Of a DNA stretch of 36,950 nucleotides, positions 14,614-22,269 are shown piece after piece. The number at the start of each line of letters is the position of its first letter. Position 1 is the stretch's first letter. The notes beneath the pieces are model-generated. The model saw only the letters and a list, made by a program, of their open reading frames with translations, was not told the origin of the DNA and did not search any database. A program made the translations under genes and the position numbers. Source of the DNA: an uncultured Muribaculaceae bacterium (GTDB lineage: Bacteria > Bacteroidota > Bacteroidia > Bacteroidales > Muribaculaceae); assembly GCA_910586975.1 (NCBI GenBank), contig CAJUKX010000025.1, positions 2,076 to 39,025 on the forward strand. Reading direction: 5' to 3'.

Positions 14614-15555
14614 ATGAGAATAAAAAATATAAATACCCTCCTTGTTGGAGCGATTATTTTAGGTGTTGCATCATCGGCCTCGGGGCAGAGCTCGGGCTTT
14701 TCTGACGTCTTGAATCCAAAGATTCCTGAAAAAGTAAGCATCTGCGGGCAGACTGTAAGCCTTGATCCGCTCGACTATGCCGAGCGTTACGACCGCGAGC
14801 TGACATCGCTTATTTATACCCACGGCAATACATTGCTGATGATAAAGCGAGCCAACCGATATTTCCCGCAGATAGCCCCAATACTGAAGGCTAACGGTAT
14901 CCCGCAGGATCTGCTGTATCTGGCATGCGTGGAAAGCACACTCAATCCGCGTGCGGTGTCGGGTGCCAAAGCTGCCGGTATATGGCAGTTTATGCCTTCC
15001 ACTGCCAAGGAATACGGCTTGGAAGTGAACGACGAGGTGGATGAACGTTTCAATATAGAAAAATCAACCGCCGCAGCATGTCGCTACTTCAAGAAGGCTC
15101 TCGCCAAATATGGCAACGACTGGAATTCGGTATTTGCTTCATATAACGGAGGTATGAACCGTATCAGCACCCAGCTCGACTCACAGCTTGCCGACGGTGC
15201 GCTTGACCTGTATCTTGCAGATGAAACCCAGCGCTATCCCTTCAGAGTGATGGCCACCAAGGCTATAATGGAGAATCCGGACGCATACGGGTTCAATATC
15301 ACCGCCGATCAGCTTTACAGGCCGCGTGTGGTTGATATAGTAGACGTTAACGGACCGGTTGAGAGCTGGGCAAAGTGGGCTGCCGACCGTGGCATAAGCT
15401 ATCGCGACTTGCGAGAGGAAAATCCGTGGATACGCGCTCCTAAGCTTACCAACAAGGCCGGCAAGACTTATAAGGTGAGGGTGCCACGCAAGGAATCGCT
15501 CAACCGCTCCACCTCCAAACGTACTGTTTACAATCCAAAATGGATTAAACAATGA
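14614..15555 (+). CDS. Lytic transglycosylase (SLT/MltD-like)
   Basis: 313 residues from ATG 14614 (MRIKNINTLLVGAIILGVA, signal peptide cut after ASSASG); a TTG two codons upstream is less likely. Residues ~90-215 form a Slt-type lysozyme-like domain with the expected catalytic Glu in LYLACVESTLNPRAVSG, then AAGIWQFMPSTAKEYGLEV and FASYNGGMNR. It cleaves peptidoglycan between MurNAc and GlcNAc, forming 1,6-anhydroMurNAc, in the periplasm. The C-terminal region ends in a basic segment (RVPRKESLNRSTSKRTVY); I do not see complete LysM repeats as in E. coli MltD. Its TGA overlaps the uvrA ATG (ATGA), so the two are translationally coupled. Confidence 0.9.
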   Translation: MRIKNINTLLVGAIILGVASSASGQSSGFSDVLNPKIPEKVSICGQTVSLDPLDYAERYDRELTSLIYTHGNTLLMIKRANRYFPQIAPILKANGIPQDLLYLACVESTLNPRAVSGAKAAGIWQFMPSTAKEYGLEVNDEVDERFNIEKSTAAACRYFKKALAKYGNDWNSVFASYNGGMNRISTQLDSQLADGALDLYLADETQRYPFRVMATKAIMENPDAYGFNITADQLYRPRVVDIVDVNGPVESWAKWAADRGISYRDLREENPWIRAPKLTNKAGKTYKVRVPRKESLNRSTSKRTVYNPKWIKQ

Positions 15556-18377
15556 ATGAACCAAAGAAGTTGGATTTCGACTCGCCTCTGAGAGTAATCG
15601 GGGCAAGAGTCAACAATCTTAAAAACATTGATGTAGATATACCCCACGATGTCCTGACGGTAATTACAGGACTGTCGGGCTCAGGAAAATCGTCGCTGGC
15701 TTTCGACACCATCTTTGCCGAAGGTCAGCGACGCTATATCGAAACTTTCTCGGCATACGCCCGCAATATGCTCGGTAATCTCGAACGCCCCGATGTAGAC
15801 CATATCTCGGGTCTGAGTCCTGTGATTGCCATCGAGCAGAAGACCGTAAACCGCAATCCGCGCTCGACCATAGGCACCACTACCGAGATTTACGACTTTC
15901 TGCGTCTGCTATATGCCCGTGCCGGCCATGCGCGTTCGTATCTGTCGGGCATGGAAATGACACGGTATTCTGATGACAAGATTGTAAGTCTGATACTCGA
16001 GCGCTTTGCCGGGCGCAAGATTTATATACTTGCTCCGCTGGTCAAAAACCGCAAGGGCCATTATCGCGAGCTCTTTGAAAACCTGATGAAGAAGGGCTTC
16101 CTGAGGGTGCGCATCGACGGAGAAATCAAAGAACTGGTTCCCGGTCTTAAACTCGACAGATACAAGAACCACTCTATAGAACTGGTTGTTGACCGCCTGC
16201 GTGTCGACGATAAGGACGAACCGCGTCTGCGCGACACCATAAAGGATGCACTTGCGCAGGGCGACAAGCAAGTGATGATTTTCGATGCCGACAACGATAC
16301 CATAGCCCATTACTCGCAGATGCTGATGGACCCCGTAAGCGGACTGTCGTACCGCGACCCGGCACCGCACAATTTCTCGTTCAATTCGCCACAGGGCTAC
16401 TGCCCAAGGTGCAAGGGCTTGGGATATGTGAATATCGTAGACCGGTCGAAGGTGATACCCGATGAATCGCTGTCGATATACGATGGAGGATTCGCCCCGC
16501 TTGGCAAATATAAGAATAATACGATATTCTGGCAGATTTCAGCAATTTGCGAGGCTCATGGCGTATCGCTGAAGACTCCACTCAAGGACATGCCAGAGGA
16601 GGCGCTCGACGAGATACTCAATGGCACAGACCGTCGCCTTACACTTAAGAATGATACCTTGGGCACAGTATCGTCATTCGGATCTTATGAAGGTTTGCTG
16701 AAATATATAGAGATGCAGCAGGCCGAGGATGCCGGTGCCGCGGCCAACAAGTGGAGCGGTCAGTTCTATGTGCGTGCCGAGTGTCCCGAGTGTCATGGCG
16801 ACAGACTCAACCGCGAGGCCCTGCACTTTTTTGTTGACGGCATGAATATATCGCAGCTGTGCCGGCTTGATATAGGCAGCCTGCTCGAGTGGTCGCAAAG
16901 CGTGCTCGGCCGTATGGATGGCCGTGACCGCAAGATTGCATCAGAGATTATCAAGGAAATAAATACCCGCCTGCGTTTTCTGGTTGATGTGGGGCTCGAA
17001 TACCTGCAGCTTAACCGTGCCTCGGCCACTCTGTCGGGCGGCGAGAGCCAGCGCATAAGGCTTGCCACACAGTTAGGCTCGGAGCTTGTGAATGTGCTCT
17101 ATATTCTCGACGAGCCTTCGATAGGGCTGCATCAGCGCGACAACCGGCGTTTGATTGACTCGCTGAAACGTTTGCGAGACGCTTCCAACTCGATAATTGT
17201 GGTAGAACACGACAAGGACATAATGCTTGAGGCCGACTATGTGGTCGACATAGGACCGGGGGCCGGACGTTTTGGAGGCGATGTGGTATTTGCCGGCACT
17301 CCGGCCGAGTTGCTTAAAAGCAATACCCTCACCGCCGAGTATCTCAACGGAAGCAGAAGCATTCCCACTCCGGCCAAGCGCAGAGAGGGCAACGGCAAGT
17401 TTCTTGAACTGAAAGGCTGCACGGGGCATAACCTCAAGGATGTTGATTTCAAGCTTCCATTGGGTACCTTTACCTGTGTGGCGGGGGTGAGCGGCTCTGG
17501 CAAGTCGTCGCTTGTCAACGGTACGCTCGAACCCATTCTGTCAAAGCGGTTCTATCGCTCTCTGCGCGAACCTTTGGCATACAAGGAGATTATCGGTGTT
17601 GAAAATATCGACAAAGTTGTTACCGTAGACCAGTCGCCGCTGGGCCGTACACCCCGCTCTAATCCGGCGACATACACAGGCGTATTTTCAGAAATACGCA
17701 ATCTGTTTGTGGGACTGCCCGAGGCTAAAATCCGCGGTTACAAGCCCGGTAGATTCTCGTTTAATGTGGCCGGCGGACGGTGCGAGGCTTGCGGTGGCAA
17801 TGGCTACAAGACTATAGAGATGAATTTCCTGCCCGATGTGCTCGTGCCGTGTGAGGTGTGCAGGGGCAAGCGCTACAACCGCGAGACCCTTGAGGTGCGC
17901 TATAAGGGAAAGTCTATAGCAGACGTGCTCGATATGACCATAAATCAGGCTGTTGACTTCTTTGCCGGCATCCCCAAGATATTGCGCAAGATACAGCTGC
18001 TCAAGGATATCGGTCTGGGATACATAAAACTTGGTCAGCCGTCGTCAACCTTGTCGGGTGGCGAGAACCAGCGCGTGAAGCTTGCCACAGAGCTTGCCAA
18101 GAAAGACACCGGACGCACCTTGTTCATCCTTGATGAACCTACTACCGGCCTTCACTTCGAAGACATCAAGACACTTCTCGGAATACTCAACAAGCTGGTT
18201 GACCGTGGCAATACCGTTCTTGTAATCGAACACAACACCGACGTGCTGCGATCGGCAGACTATATCATAGATATGGGACCCGACGGCGGACAAGGCGGCG
18301 GACGCATTATGGCTGAGGGCACACCCGAAGAAATTGCCAAGGGCAATTCACCCACCGCAAAATATATATTTGAGTAA
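15552..18377 (+). CDS. uvrA: UvrA-family excinuclease ATPase, variant with half of zinc module 1 missing
   Basis: 941 residues with two ABC modules: Walker A GLSGSGKSSLAFD (~40) and GVSGSGKSSLVNG (~645), signatures LSGGESQR (~494) and LSGGENQR, and Walker B YILDEPSIGLHQRDN and FILDEPTTGLHFED. The C-terminal zinc finger is complete (C744, C747, C767, C770), with the UvrA hallmark LPDVLVPCEVCRGKRYNRET. In the first module only CPRC (C284, C287) is present; the partner CxxC pair is replaced by PVSGLSY (~261-267). The region LRLLYARAGHARSYLSGMEM is also unlike classical UvrA and resembles a second UvrA group I recall from Bacteroidetes. Nucleotide excision repair damage recognition is the expected role. 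Length is family-typical. Confidence 0.92.
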   Translation: MNEPKKLDFDSPLRVIGARVNNLKNIDVDIPHDVLTVITGLSGSGKSSLAFDTIFAEGQRRYIETFSAYARNMLGNLERPDVDHISGLSPVIAIEQKTVNRNPRSTIGTTTEIYDFLRLLYARAGHARSYLSGMEMTRYSDDKIVSLILERFAGRKIYILAPLVKNRKGHYRELFENLMKKGFLRVRIDGEIKELVPGLKLDRYKNHSIELVVDRLRVDDKDEPRLRDTIKDALAQGDKQVMIFDADNDTIAHYSQMLMDPVSGLSYRDPAPHNFSFNSPQGYCPRCKGLGYVNIVDRSKVIPDESLSIYDGGFAPLGKYKNNTIFWQISAICEAHGVSLKTPLKDMPEEALDEILNGTDRRLTLKNDTLGTVSSFGSYEGLLKYIEMQQAEDAGAAANKWSGQFYVRAECPECHGDRLNREALHFFVDGMNISQLCRLDIGSLLEWSQSVLGRMDGRDRKIASEIIKEINTRLRFLVDVGLEYLQLNRASATLSGGESQRIRLATQLGSELVNVLYILDEPSIGLHQRDNRRLIDSLKRLRDASNSIIVVEHDKDIMLEADYVVDIGPGAGRFGGDVVFAGTPAELLKSNTLTAEYLNGSRSIPTPAKRREGNGKFLELKGCTGHNLKDVDFKLPLGTFTCVAGVSGSGKSSLVNGTLEPILSKRFYRSLREPLAYKEIIGVENIDKVVTVDQSPLGRTPRSNPATYTGVFSEIRNLFVGLPEAKIRGYKPGRFSFNVAGGRCEACGGNGYKTIEMNFLPDVLVPCEVCRGKRYNRETLEVRYKGKSIADVLDMTINQAVDFFAGIPKILRKIQLLKDIGLGYIKLGQPSSTLSGGENQRVKLATELAKKDTGRTLFILDEPTTGLHFEDIKTLLGILNKLVDRGNTVLVIEHNTDVLRSADYIIDMGPDGGQGGGRIMAEGTPEEIAKGNSPTAKYIFE

Positions 18378-18424
18378 AAAGACTTTCGCTGCTTTAGAGT
18401 AGAACGAAACAAAAATGTCAAAGC

Positions 18425-18477
18425 CCCCTATCTTGCAGGATTTTTATCGGTCCGCAATGATAGGGGCAATGCTTTTT
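18425..18477 (+). terminator. Likely terminator after uvrA
   Basis: CCCCTATC (18425-18432) pairs with GATAGGGG (18459-18466) around a 26-base loop, and a T-run follows at 18472-18477. It is 48 bp beyond the uvrA stop. The long loop lowers confidence. Confidence 0.5.
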
Positions 18478-18579
18478 TCCACTTGCGGCTACAACCGAAA
18501 CATCAATAAAAAATTAGTCAATCTCCTTGATTTATTGAGATTAAGCTCTGAGATTCATAATAATTTGTTAATTTTGTAT

Positions 18580-18729
18580 ATGGAAACAATCATCACGCTT
18601 TCAAGCGAATCAGAATATAATGAAATACTGCAACAGACTGTTGCAGTTATTGAAGCCGCACGATTTCAGGTAGCCCGTTCACGCTATAAAGGTTGTGGAG
18701 CAGCTAATGCTGAGAAGAGCAGATTCTGA
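18580..18729 (+). pseudogene. Fragment of a DUF1016 (YhcG N-terminal)-type nuclease gene
   Basis: From ATG 18580 the frame reads METIITLSSESEYNEILQQT and AVIEAARFQVARSRYKG, similar to the start of DUF1016/PDDEXK-nuclease proteins as I remember them. The frame then ends after about 50 codons. The next frame continues with KVVEQLMLRR, which resembles a later part of the same domain, suggesting a deletion with frameshift. A complete member is several hundred residues. The open frame beginning at 18415 overlaps the uvrA terminator and is not a credible start. Assignment rests on short similarity only. Confidence 0.4.
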
Positions 18730-18765
18730 GTACATCTGCCCTTCTCAAGTAATTATCGTTTGTAA

Positions 18766-19458
18766 CTAAATCAGTCCTGCTTTAATCAGCCCTTCGAGGG
18801 CTTTGATGCGGTTGCGGAATAATTCTATTTTGGCGTGGTCTGATTGGGTGAGCCCTTTGGCATCCAGGCCACAGCCGCTATGTGTGCAGTATTCGGTATC
18901 TGACGGGTTCTTGTGTCCGGCCGGACAGATATATTTCATGGATGAACCGAAGAGTCCGTCGACTTGCCTTACACCACCGGTTTCGGGTAGCGAATCGAGC
19001 TTCATGAGCAATGTTTTCATGGGGCCGAGGTCATAATCCTCATACGAGGGCTGATATACATCGAGCAGATACATCACCTTGGTCAGTTCGCCTTCGTCAA
19101 GCATGTTTGACAGCGATTCCGCATCAAAAAGGTTTTGCTCTCGTATAATCTCCAAAGTGGCTTCGGGCGCGGTTACCAAGTCAGAGTATATCACGTCAAC
19201 GGCCTCTTTGCGGTCGATACATCTGAGATATTTAGGAAACTCTTCTACCGCAATATCGTGTAGCGGCTCACGGTCGTTATCGTCGATTGTGAGCGCGGTA
19301 AGATATTTGAGGTACAACCCATGCCCCAACCCACGCATCTTGTGTGATGCGATAAACTGCCAGTTGGCACGGGTAGGGAAGACGTCGGCGCGTGCTATAA
19401 GGCCAAGATAGCGCAGGCGCAGTTCTTCAATTTTAAGATCTTCGGCAGATACGGGCAT
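18766..19458 (-). CDS. Unknown protein with C-terminal zinc-ribbon-like motif
   Basis: 230 residues; I do not recognise the family. The first ~165 residues are predicted mostly helical and acidic (RLRYLGLIARADVFPTRANW, AVEEFPKYLRCIDRKEAVDV). Near the C-terminus Cys178, His182, Cys191, His193 and Cys196 (YICPAGHK, EYCTHSGCGLD) could bind one metal ion. The last ~25 residues (IELFRNRIKALEGLIKAGLI) form an amphipathic helix. There is no signal peptide or membrane segment. It is the last gene of a minus-strand operon, 8 bp after the 5-formyl-THF cyclo-ligase, so co-expression with folate and nucleotide genes is likely. Function unknown. Confidence 0.75.
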   Translation of the reverse strand: MPVSAEDLKIEELRLRYLGLIARADVFPTRANWQFIASHKMRGLGHGLYLKYLTALTIDDNDREPLHDIAVEEFPKYLRCIDRKEAVDVIYSDLVTAPEATLEIIREQNLFDAESLSNMLDEGELTKVMYLLDVYQPSYEDYDLGPMKTLLMKLDSLPETGGVRQVDGLFGSSMKYICPAGHKNPSDTEYCTHSGCGLDAKGLTQSDHAKIELFRNRIKALEGLIKAGLI

Positions 19459-19466
19459 TGCTTTAT

Positions 19467-20009
19467 TCAGACTTTGATAATACCGTTTTCTGTAATCACA
19501 TATTGAACAGGCACATCAAACTCATCAGGCTCTATATCTTCGCATATCTGGCAATCGTATGCTACGCCCATAGTAGTGGCGCGGGTGTCGCGCAGCAGAC
19601 GGTCGTAATATCCTTTGCCGCGACCTATGCGGTTGCCATGCCTGTCGTATGCCACTCCCGGTACTATTATAAGCTCTATGGCGTTGATGTCGGCGGTTTC
19701 GTCGCCGTCGGGCTCTTCTATGTTGAACGCGCCCAGATGCAGTCGGGTGCGGTCGTAGGGCAGTATGTCGAGGTTTACGCCGTTGACACGCGGCAGATAG
19801 AAGTGTTTGCGCGTATTCCACCTGTCGATGAATTCGCGGGTTGAAAGTTCATCGGGCAGCGAGTGATACATCAATATATGGTCAGACAGCATGAAGGCTG
19901 CAGTCTGTTCAATCAGCTCAAATACCCTGGCAGCGGCAGATGCGCGTTCTTCCTTGCTCAGCAGGCTTTTGCGAGCCTTGACACGCATGCGTATGGAATC
20001 TTTATTCAT
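19467..20009 (-). CDS. 5-formyltetrahydrofolate cyclo-ligase (MTHFS)
   Basis: 180 residues. The N-terminal RMRVKARKSLLSKEERASAA helix, LMYHSLPDELSTREFID, the IIVPGVAYDRHGNRIGRGKG glycine-rich ATP/substrate loop followed by YYDRLL, and GVAYDCQ are hallmarks of the YgfA/MTHFS family, and the length is typical. It converts 5-formyl-THF to 5,10-methenyl-THF using ATP, in the cytoplasm. Its ATG overlaps the stop of the S41 protease gene by 4 bp. The operon begins with dCMP deaminase, a step leading to dTMP synthesis, which also consumes folate one-carbon units; that gives a plausible metabolic link. Confidence 0.93.
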   Translation of the reverse strand: MNKDSIRMRVKARKSLLSKEERASAAARVFELIEQTAAFMLSDHILMYHSLPDELSTREFIDRWNTRKHFYLPRVNGVNLDILPYDRTRLHLGAFNIEEPDGDETADINAIELIIVPGVAYDRHGNRIGRGKGYYDRLLRDTRATTMGVAYDCQICEDIEPDEFDVPVQYVITENGIIKV

Positions 20010-21661
20010 TTCTTTCGGTTTGTTGAATTGTCTTTCTCATGATTAAAGTCCTCAACTGTCGCGCCTAATCCTTTGCCTATCTCTTTTACAGCCTCAGTTA
20101 CAACATTGTCGTTTTTGTTGGCAATCTCAAAATAAGCGTTCATTCCAAGGATATCGCGGGCAATAAGGGCTCTTAGTTGGTTAACAATCAACGAAGCCGA
20201 ATTGTTGATATAATACCACCGCTGTGGTATGCCGTTGTCGGATGCGTACTTCACAAATGACCATAGAAGCACCTCGCGTGAGGGTAGCTTGGCCATAAGC
20301 TGTTCGGCTGTCTTTGAGTTTGACAGGTCCTCGCGGTTGAGATCTGCGTATTCGTAGGCAAATTTATTAAGCAGTCCGGCATTGGATACCTGGAAGTAAT
20401 AAGAGGTAAGTCCGGTTGTGTCTGAGGGGATGAATACATCGGGCAGAATGCCTCCGCCGCCGTAAACCTTACGTCCGCCCATGGTTACATAGATGCTGTC
20501 GGCTTTGAGTTTGACAGAATCCTCGTTGAATACTTCTCCCGACGAATATCGGTCGATAATCTCTTTTTCGTACTCATCATTGTCGCCGCGGGTAAAATCT
20601 TTCTGAATACATCTGCCCGAGGGGGTGTAGTAGCGTTGCACCGTGAGCCTGATTTGCGATGAGTCGGGCAGTAGCACGGGGCGCTGTACAAGACCTTTAC
20701 CGAAAGAACGGCGTCCGAGTATCAGACCGCGGTCGTTGTCCTGTATGGCTCCGGCAACGATTTCAGAAGCCGAAGCGGTAAATTCGTCCACGAGCACTAC
20801 CAAGGGTTGTGTCATGAAGTTGCCGGTGCCGTCGGCTATCCAATTTTCATTGTCACGACTGTTGCGCCCTCGGGTTTCAACAATAGCCTTATAAGGCTCA
20901 AGGAATTCATTTGCTATCAGTATGGCCTGGTCAACCAATCCGCCAAGGTTGCCGCGAAGGTCAATCACAAAGCTTTCGGCTCCTTTCATTCTCAGGTTGT
21001 TTATGGCCTGCAGGAACTCAGAATAAGTATTGTGGGCAAACTTGCTGATGTGTATATATCCGATATTGCCGTCCATCAGATAGGAGGCATCGACAGAGAC
21101 AGATGGAATCTCGCTGCGTGTAACGATGAAGTCTATTGGCTTTTCTGAAGTGTGGCGTTTAATGGTTATTTTCACCTTGGAGTCTTTCTCGCCTCTGAGT
21201 ACATCAAACACATCGTCGTTGCTTACAGCAGCACCGGTCATTTCCTTGTCATCGACAGAAATGATGCGGTCGCCCGGGAGTATGCCTTCGCGCTGAGCCG
21301 GACCGCCCGATACCACTTCAACCACACAGATTGAGTCGGTCATTATCTGGAACTGTATTCCAACACCGAAGAACGAGCTTTCCAACTCGCGGTTGCTGCG
21401 CTCCAGGTCAGATACGGGTATGTAGACAGTATGCGGGTCAAGGTTCTTGAGCATGGCAGGGATGGTCATCTCTACCAGCGAGTCGGTGTTGATCACATCC
21501 ACGTATTCGTTCTGTATAAGCTGAAATACGGTGTTGAGTTTCTGTTGCGAAGGCGATATTTCATCACCTCCGGCCAACAGGTAACCTGTCCACATGCCGC
21601 CGGTAAATAGCAATGCGGCTATCAGAGGAAGCCAAAGTTTGATTTTACAACCTGAATTCAT
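20006..21661 (-). CDS. S41-family C-terminal processing protease (CtpA/Prc-like)
   Basis: 551 residues. An N-terminal signal-anchor (IKLWLPLIAALLFTGGMWTG) precedes a helical region with LDPHTVYIP, then a PDZ domain (~95-175; SFFGVGIQFQ, GGPAQREGILPGDRIISVDD) and the S41 peptidase domain (GYIHISKFA, FVIDLRGNLGGLVDQA). Catalytic Ser297 (DEFTASASEI) and Lys322 (RRSFGKGLVQ) are 25 residues apart, the spacing of the Ser/Lys dyad in Prc. A ~170-residue C-terminal extension is typical of Bacteroidetes members. It trims or degrades periplasmic proteins. Both ends overlap neighbouring genes by 4 bp, which supports translational coupling. Confidence 0.93.
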   Translation of the reverse strand: MNSGCKIKLWLPLIAALLFTGGMWTGYLLAGGDEISPSQQKLNTVFQLIQNEYVDVINTDSLVEMTIPAMLKNLDPHTVYIPVSDLERSNRELESSFFGVGIQFQIMTDSICVVEVVSGGPAQREGILPGDRIISVDDKEMTGAAVSNDDVFDVLRGEKDSKVKITIKRHTSEKPIDFIVTRSEIPSVSVDASYLMDGNIGYIHISKFAHNTYSEFLQAINNLRMKGAESFVIDLRGNLGGLVDQAILIANEFLEPYKAIVETRGRNSRDNENWIADGTGNFMTQPLVVLVDEFTASASEIVAGAIQDNDRGLILGRRSFGKGLVQRPVLLPDSSQIRLTVQRYYTPSGRCIQKDFTRGDNDEYEKEIIDRYSSGEVFNEDSVKLKADSIYVTMGGRKVYGGGGILPDVFIPSDTTGLTSYYFQVSNAGLLNKFAYEYADLNREDLSNSKTAEQLMAKLPSREVLLWSFVKYASDNGIPQRWYYINNSASLIVNQLRALIARDILGMNAYFEIANKNDNVVTEAVKEIGKGLGATVEDFNHEKDNSTNRKK

Positions 21662-22095
21662 AAGCTGATGTCAGACAAATGCACACATTCTACGCCTGCG
21701 CGTTCGAGCAGGTCTATACCGTCGGTAATACGATACAGTTCGTTAAAAACCACACGCTTGATTCCGGCCTGTATTATGAGCTTGGCACATTCAAGACAAG
21801 GCGATGCAGTGATATAGAGAGTGGCGCCCTCGCTGGAGTTGTTGCTGCGTGCAACCTTTGTAATGGCATTGGCTTCGGCGTGCAGAACGTACGGCTTGGT
21901 AATGCCGTCGGTATCCTCGCATACATTCTCAAACCCTGCCGGTGTGCCGTTGTAGCCATCGGAGATTATCATCTTGTCTTTGACGATTATTGCGCCAACC
22001 TTGCGACGTTCGCAATAAGAATTTTCGGCCCAGATGCGAGCCATGCGCAGATAACGGCAATCGAGTGTGATCTGTTTATGTGGCGAATGTTCCAT
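21658..22095 (-). CDS. dCMP deaminase-family cytidine deaminase (ComEB-like)
   Basis: 145 residues. Zinc-binding motifs of the dCMP deaminase family are present: VLHAEANAI (His plus the catalytic Glu) and SPCLECAKLIIQAG (PCxxC). The substrate-side motif GYNGTPAGFENVCED and RMARIWAENSYCERRKVGAI agree. It deaminates dCMP to dUMP, feeding thymidylate synthesis, in the cytoplasm. It is the first gene of a four-gene minus-strand operon, overlapping the S41 protease start by 4 bp. Confidence 0.92.
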   Translation of the reverse strand: MEHSPHKQITLDCRYLRMARIWAENSYCERRKVGAIIVKDKMIISDGYNGTPAGFENVCEDTDGITKPYVLHAEANAITKVARSNNSSEGATLYITASPCLECAKLIIQAGIKRVVFNELYRITDGIDLLERAGVECVHLSDISL

Positions 22096-22114
22096 TCTTT
22101 ATCGAATATTTGTG

Positions 22115-22122
22115 CAAAGTTA
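22115..22122 (-). promoter_or_regulatory. Putative -7 box for the deaminase operon
   Basis: TAACTTTG on the minus strand, about 20 bp upstream of the ATG at 22095, fits TAnnTTTG. The upstream -33 region is T-rich (TTGTTTTC) but not well spaced. Confidence 0.5.
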
Positions 22123-22211
22123 CATATTTATTCCATTTACCGAAAACAATCACACAATAATTAACGAATAATTTACGGTATAATCATGGCGATTAAAGTG
22201 TGGAATGAAAA

Positions 22212-22236
22212 AAAGCCCTCCGTGCGGGAGGGCTTT
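22212..22236 (-). terminator. Intrinsic terminator of htpG
   Basis: Perfect 10-bp GC-rich stem AAAGCCCTCC (22212-22221) with GGAGGGCTTT (22227-22236), a 5-base loop and a run of seven T on the minus strand. It lies 34 bp after the htpG stop. Confidence 0.92.
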
Positions 22237-22269
22237 GGTCGGTATTACTGTATCAGTTTATAGATTCAA

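Larger units (their letters stand above)
18378..18765. other. 388-bp region with only a terminator and a gene fragment
   Basis: Between convergent uvrA and the zinc-ribbon gene. It holds the uvrA terminator candidate and the short DUF1016-like fragment. I see no intact gene, and no obvious terminator for the minus-strand operon that ends at 18766. Confidence 0.6.

Noticed and set aside
18415..18579. Longer start of the small frame after uvrA
   Set aside because: It runs through a hairpin with a T-run that looks like the uvrA terminator, and similarity begins only at the ATG at 18580.
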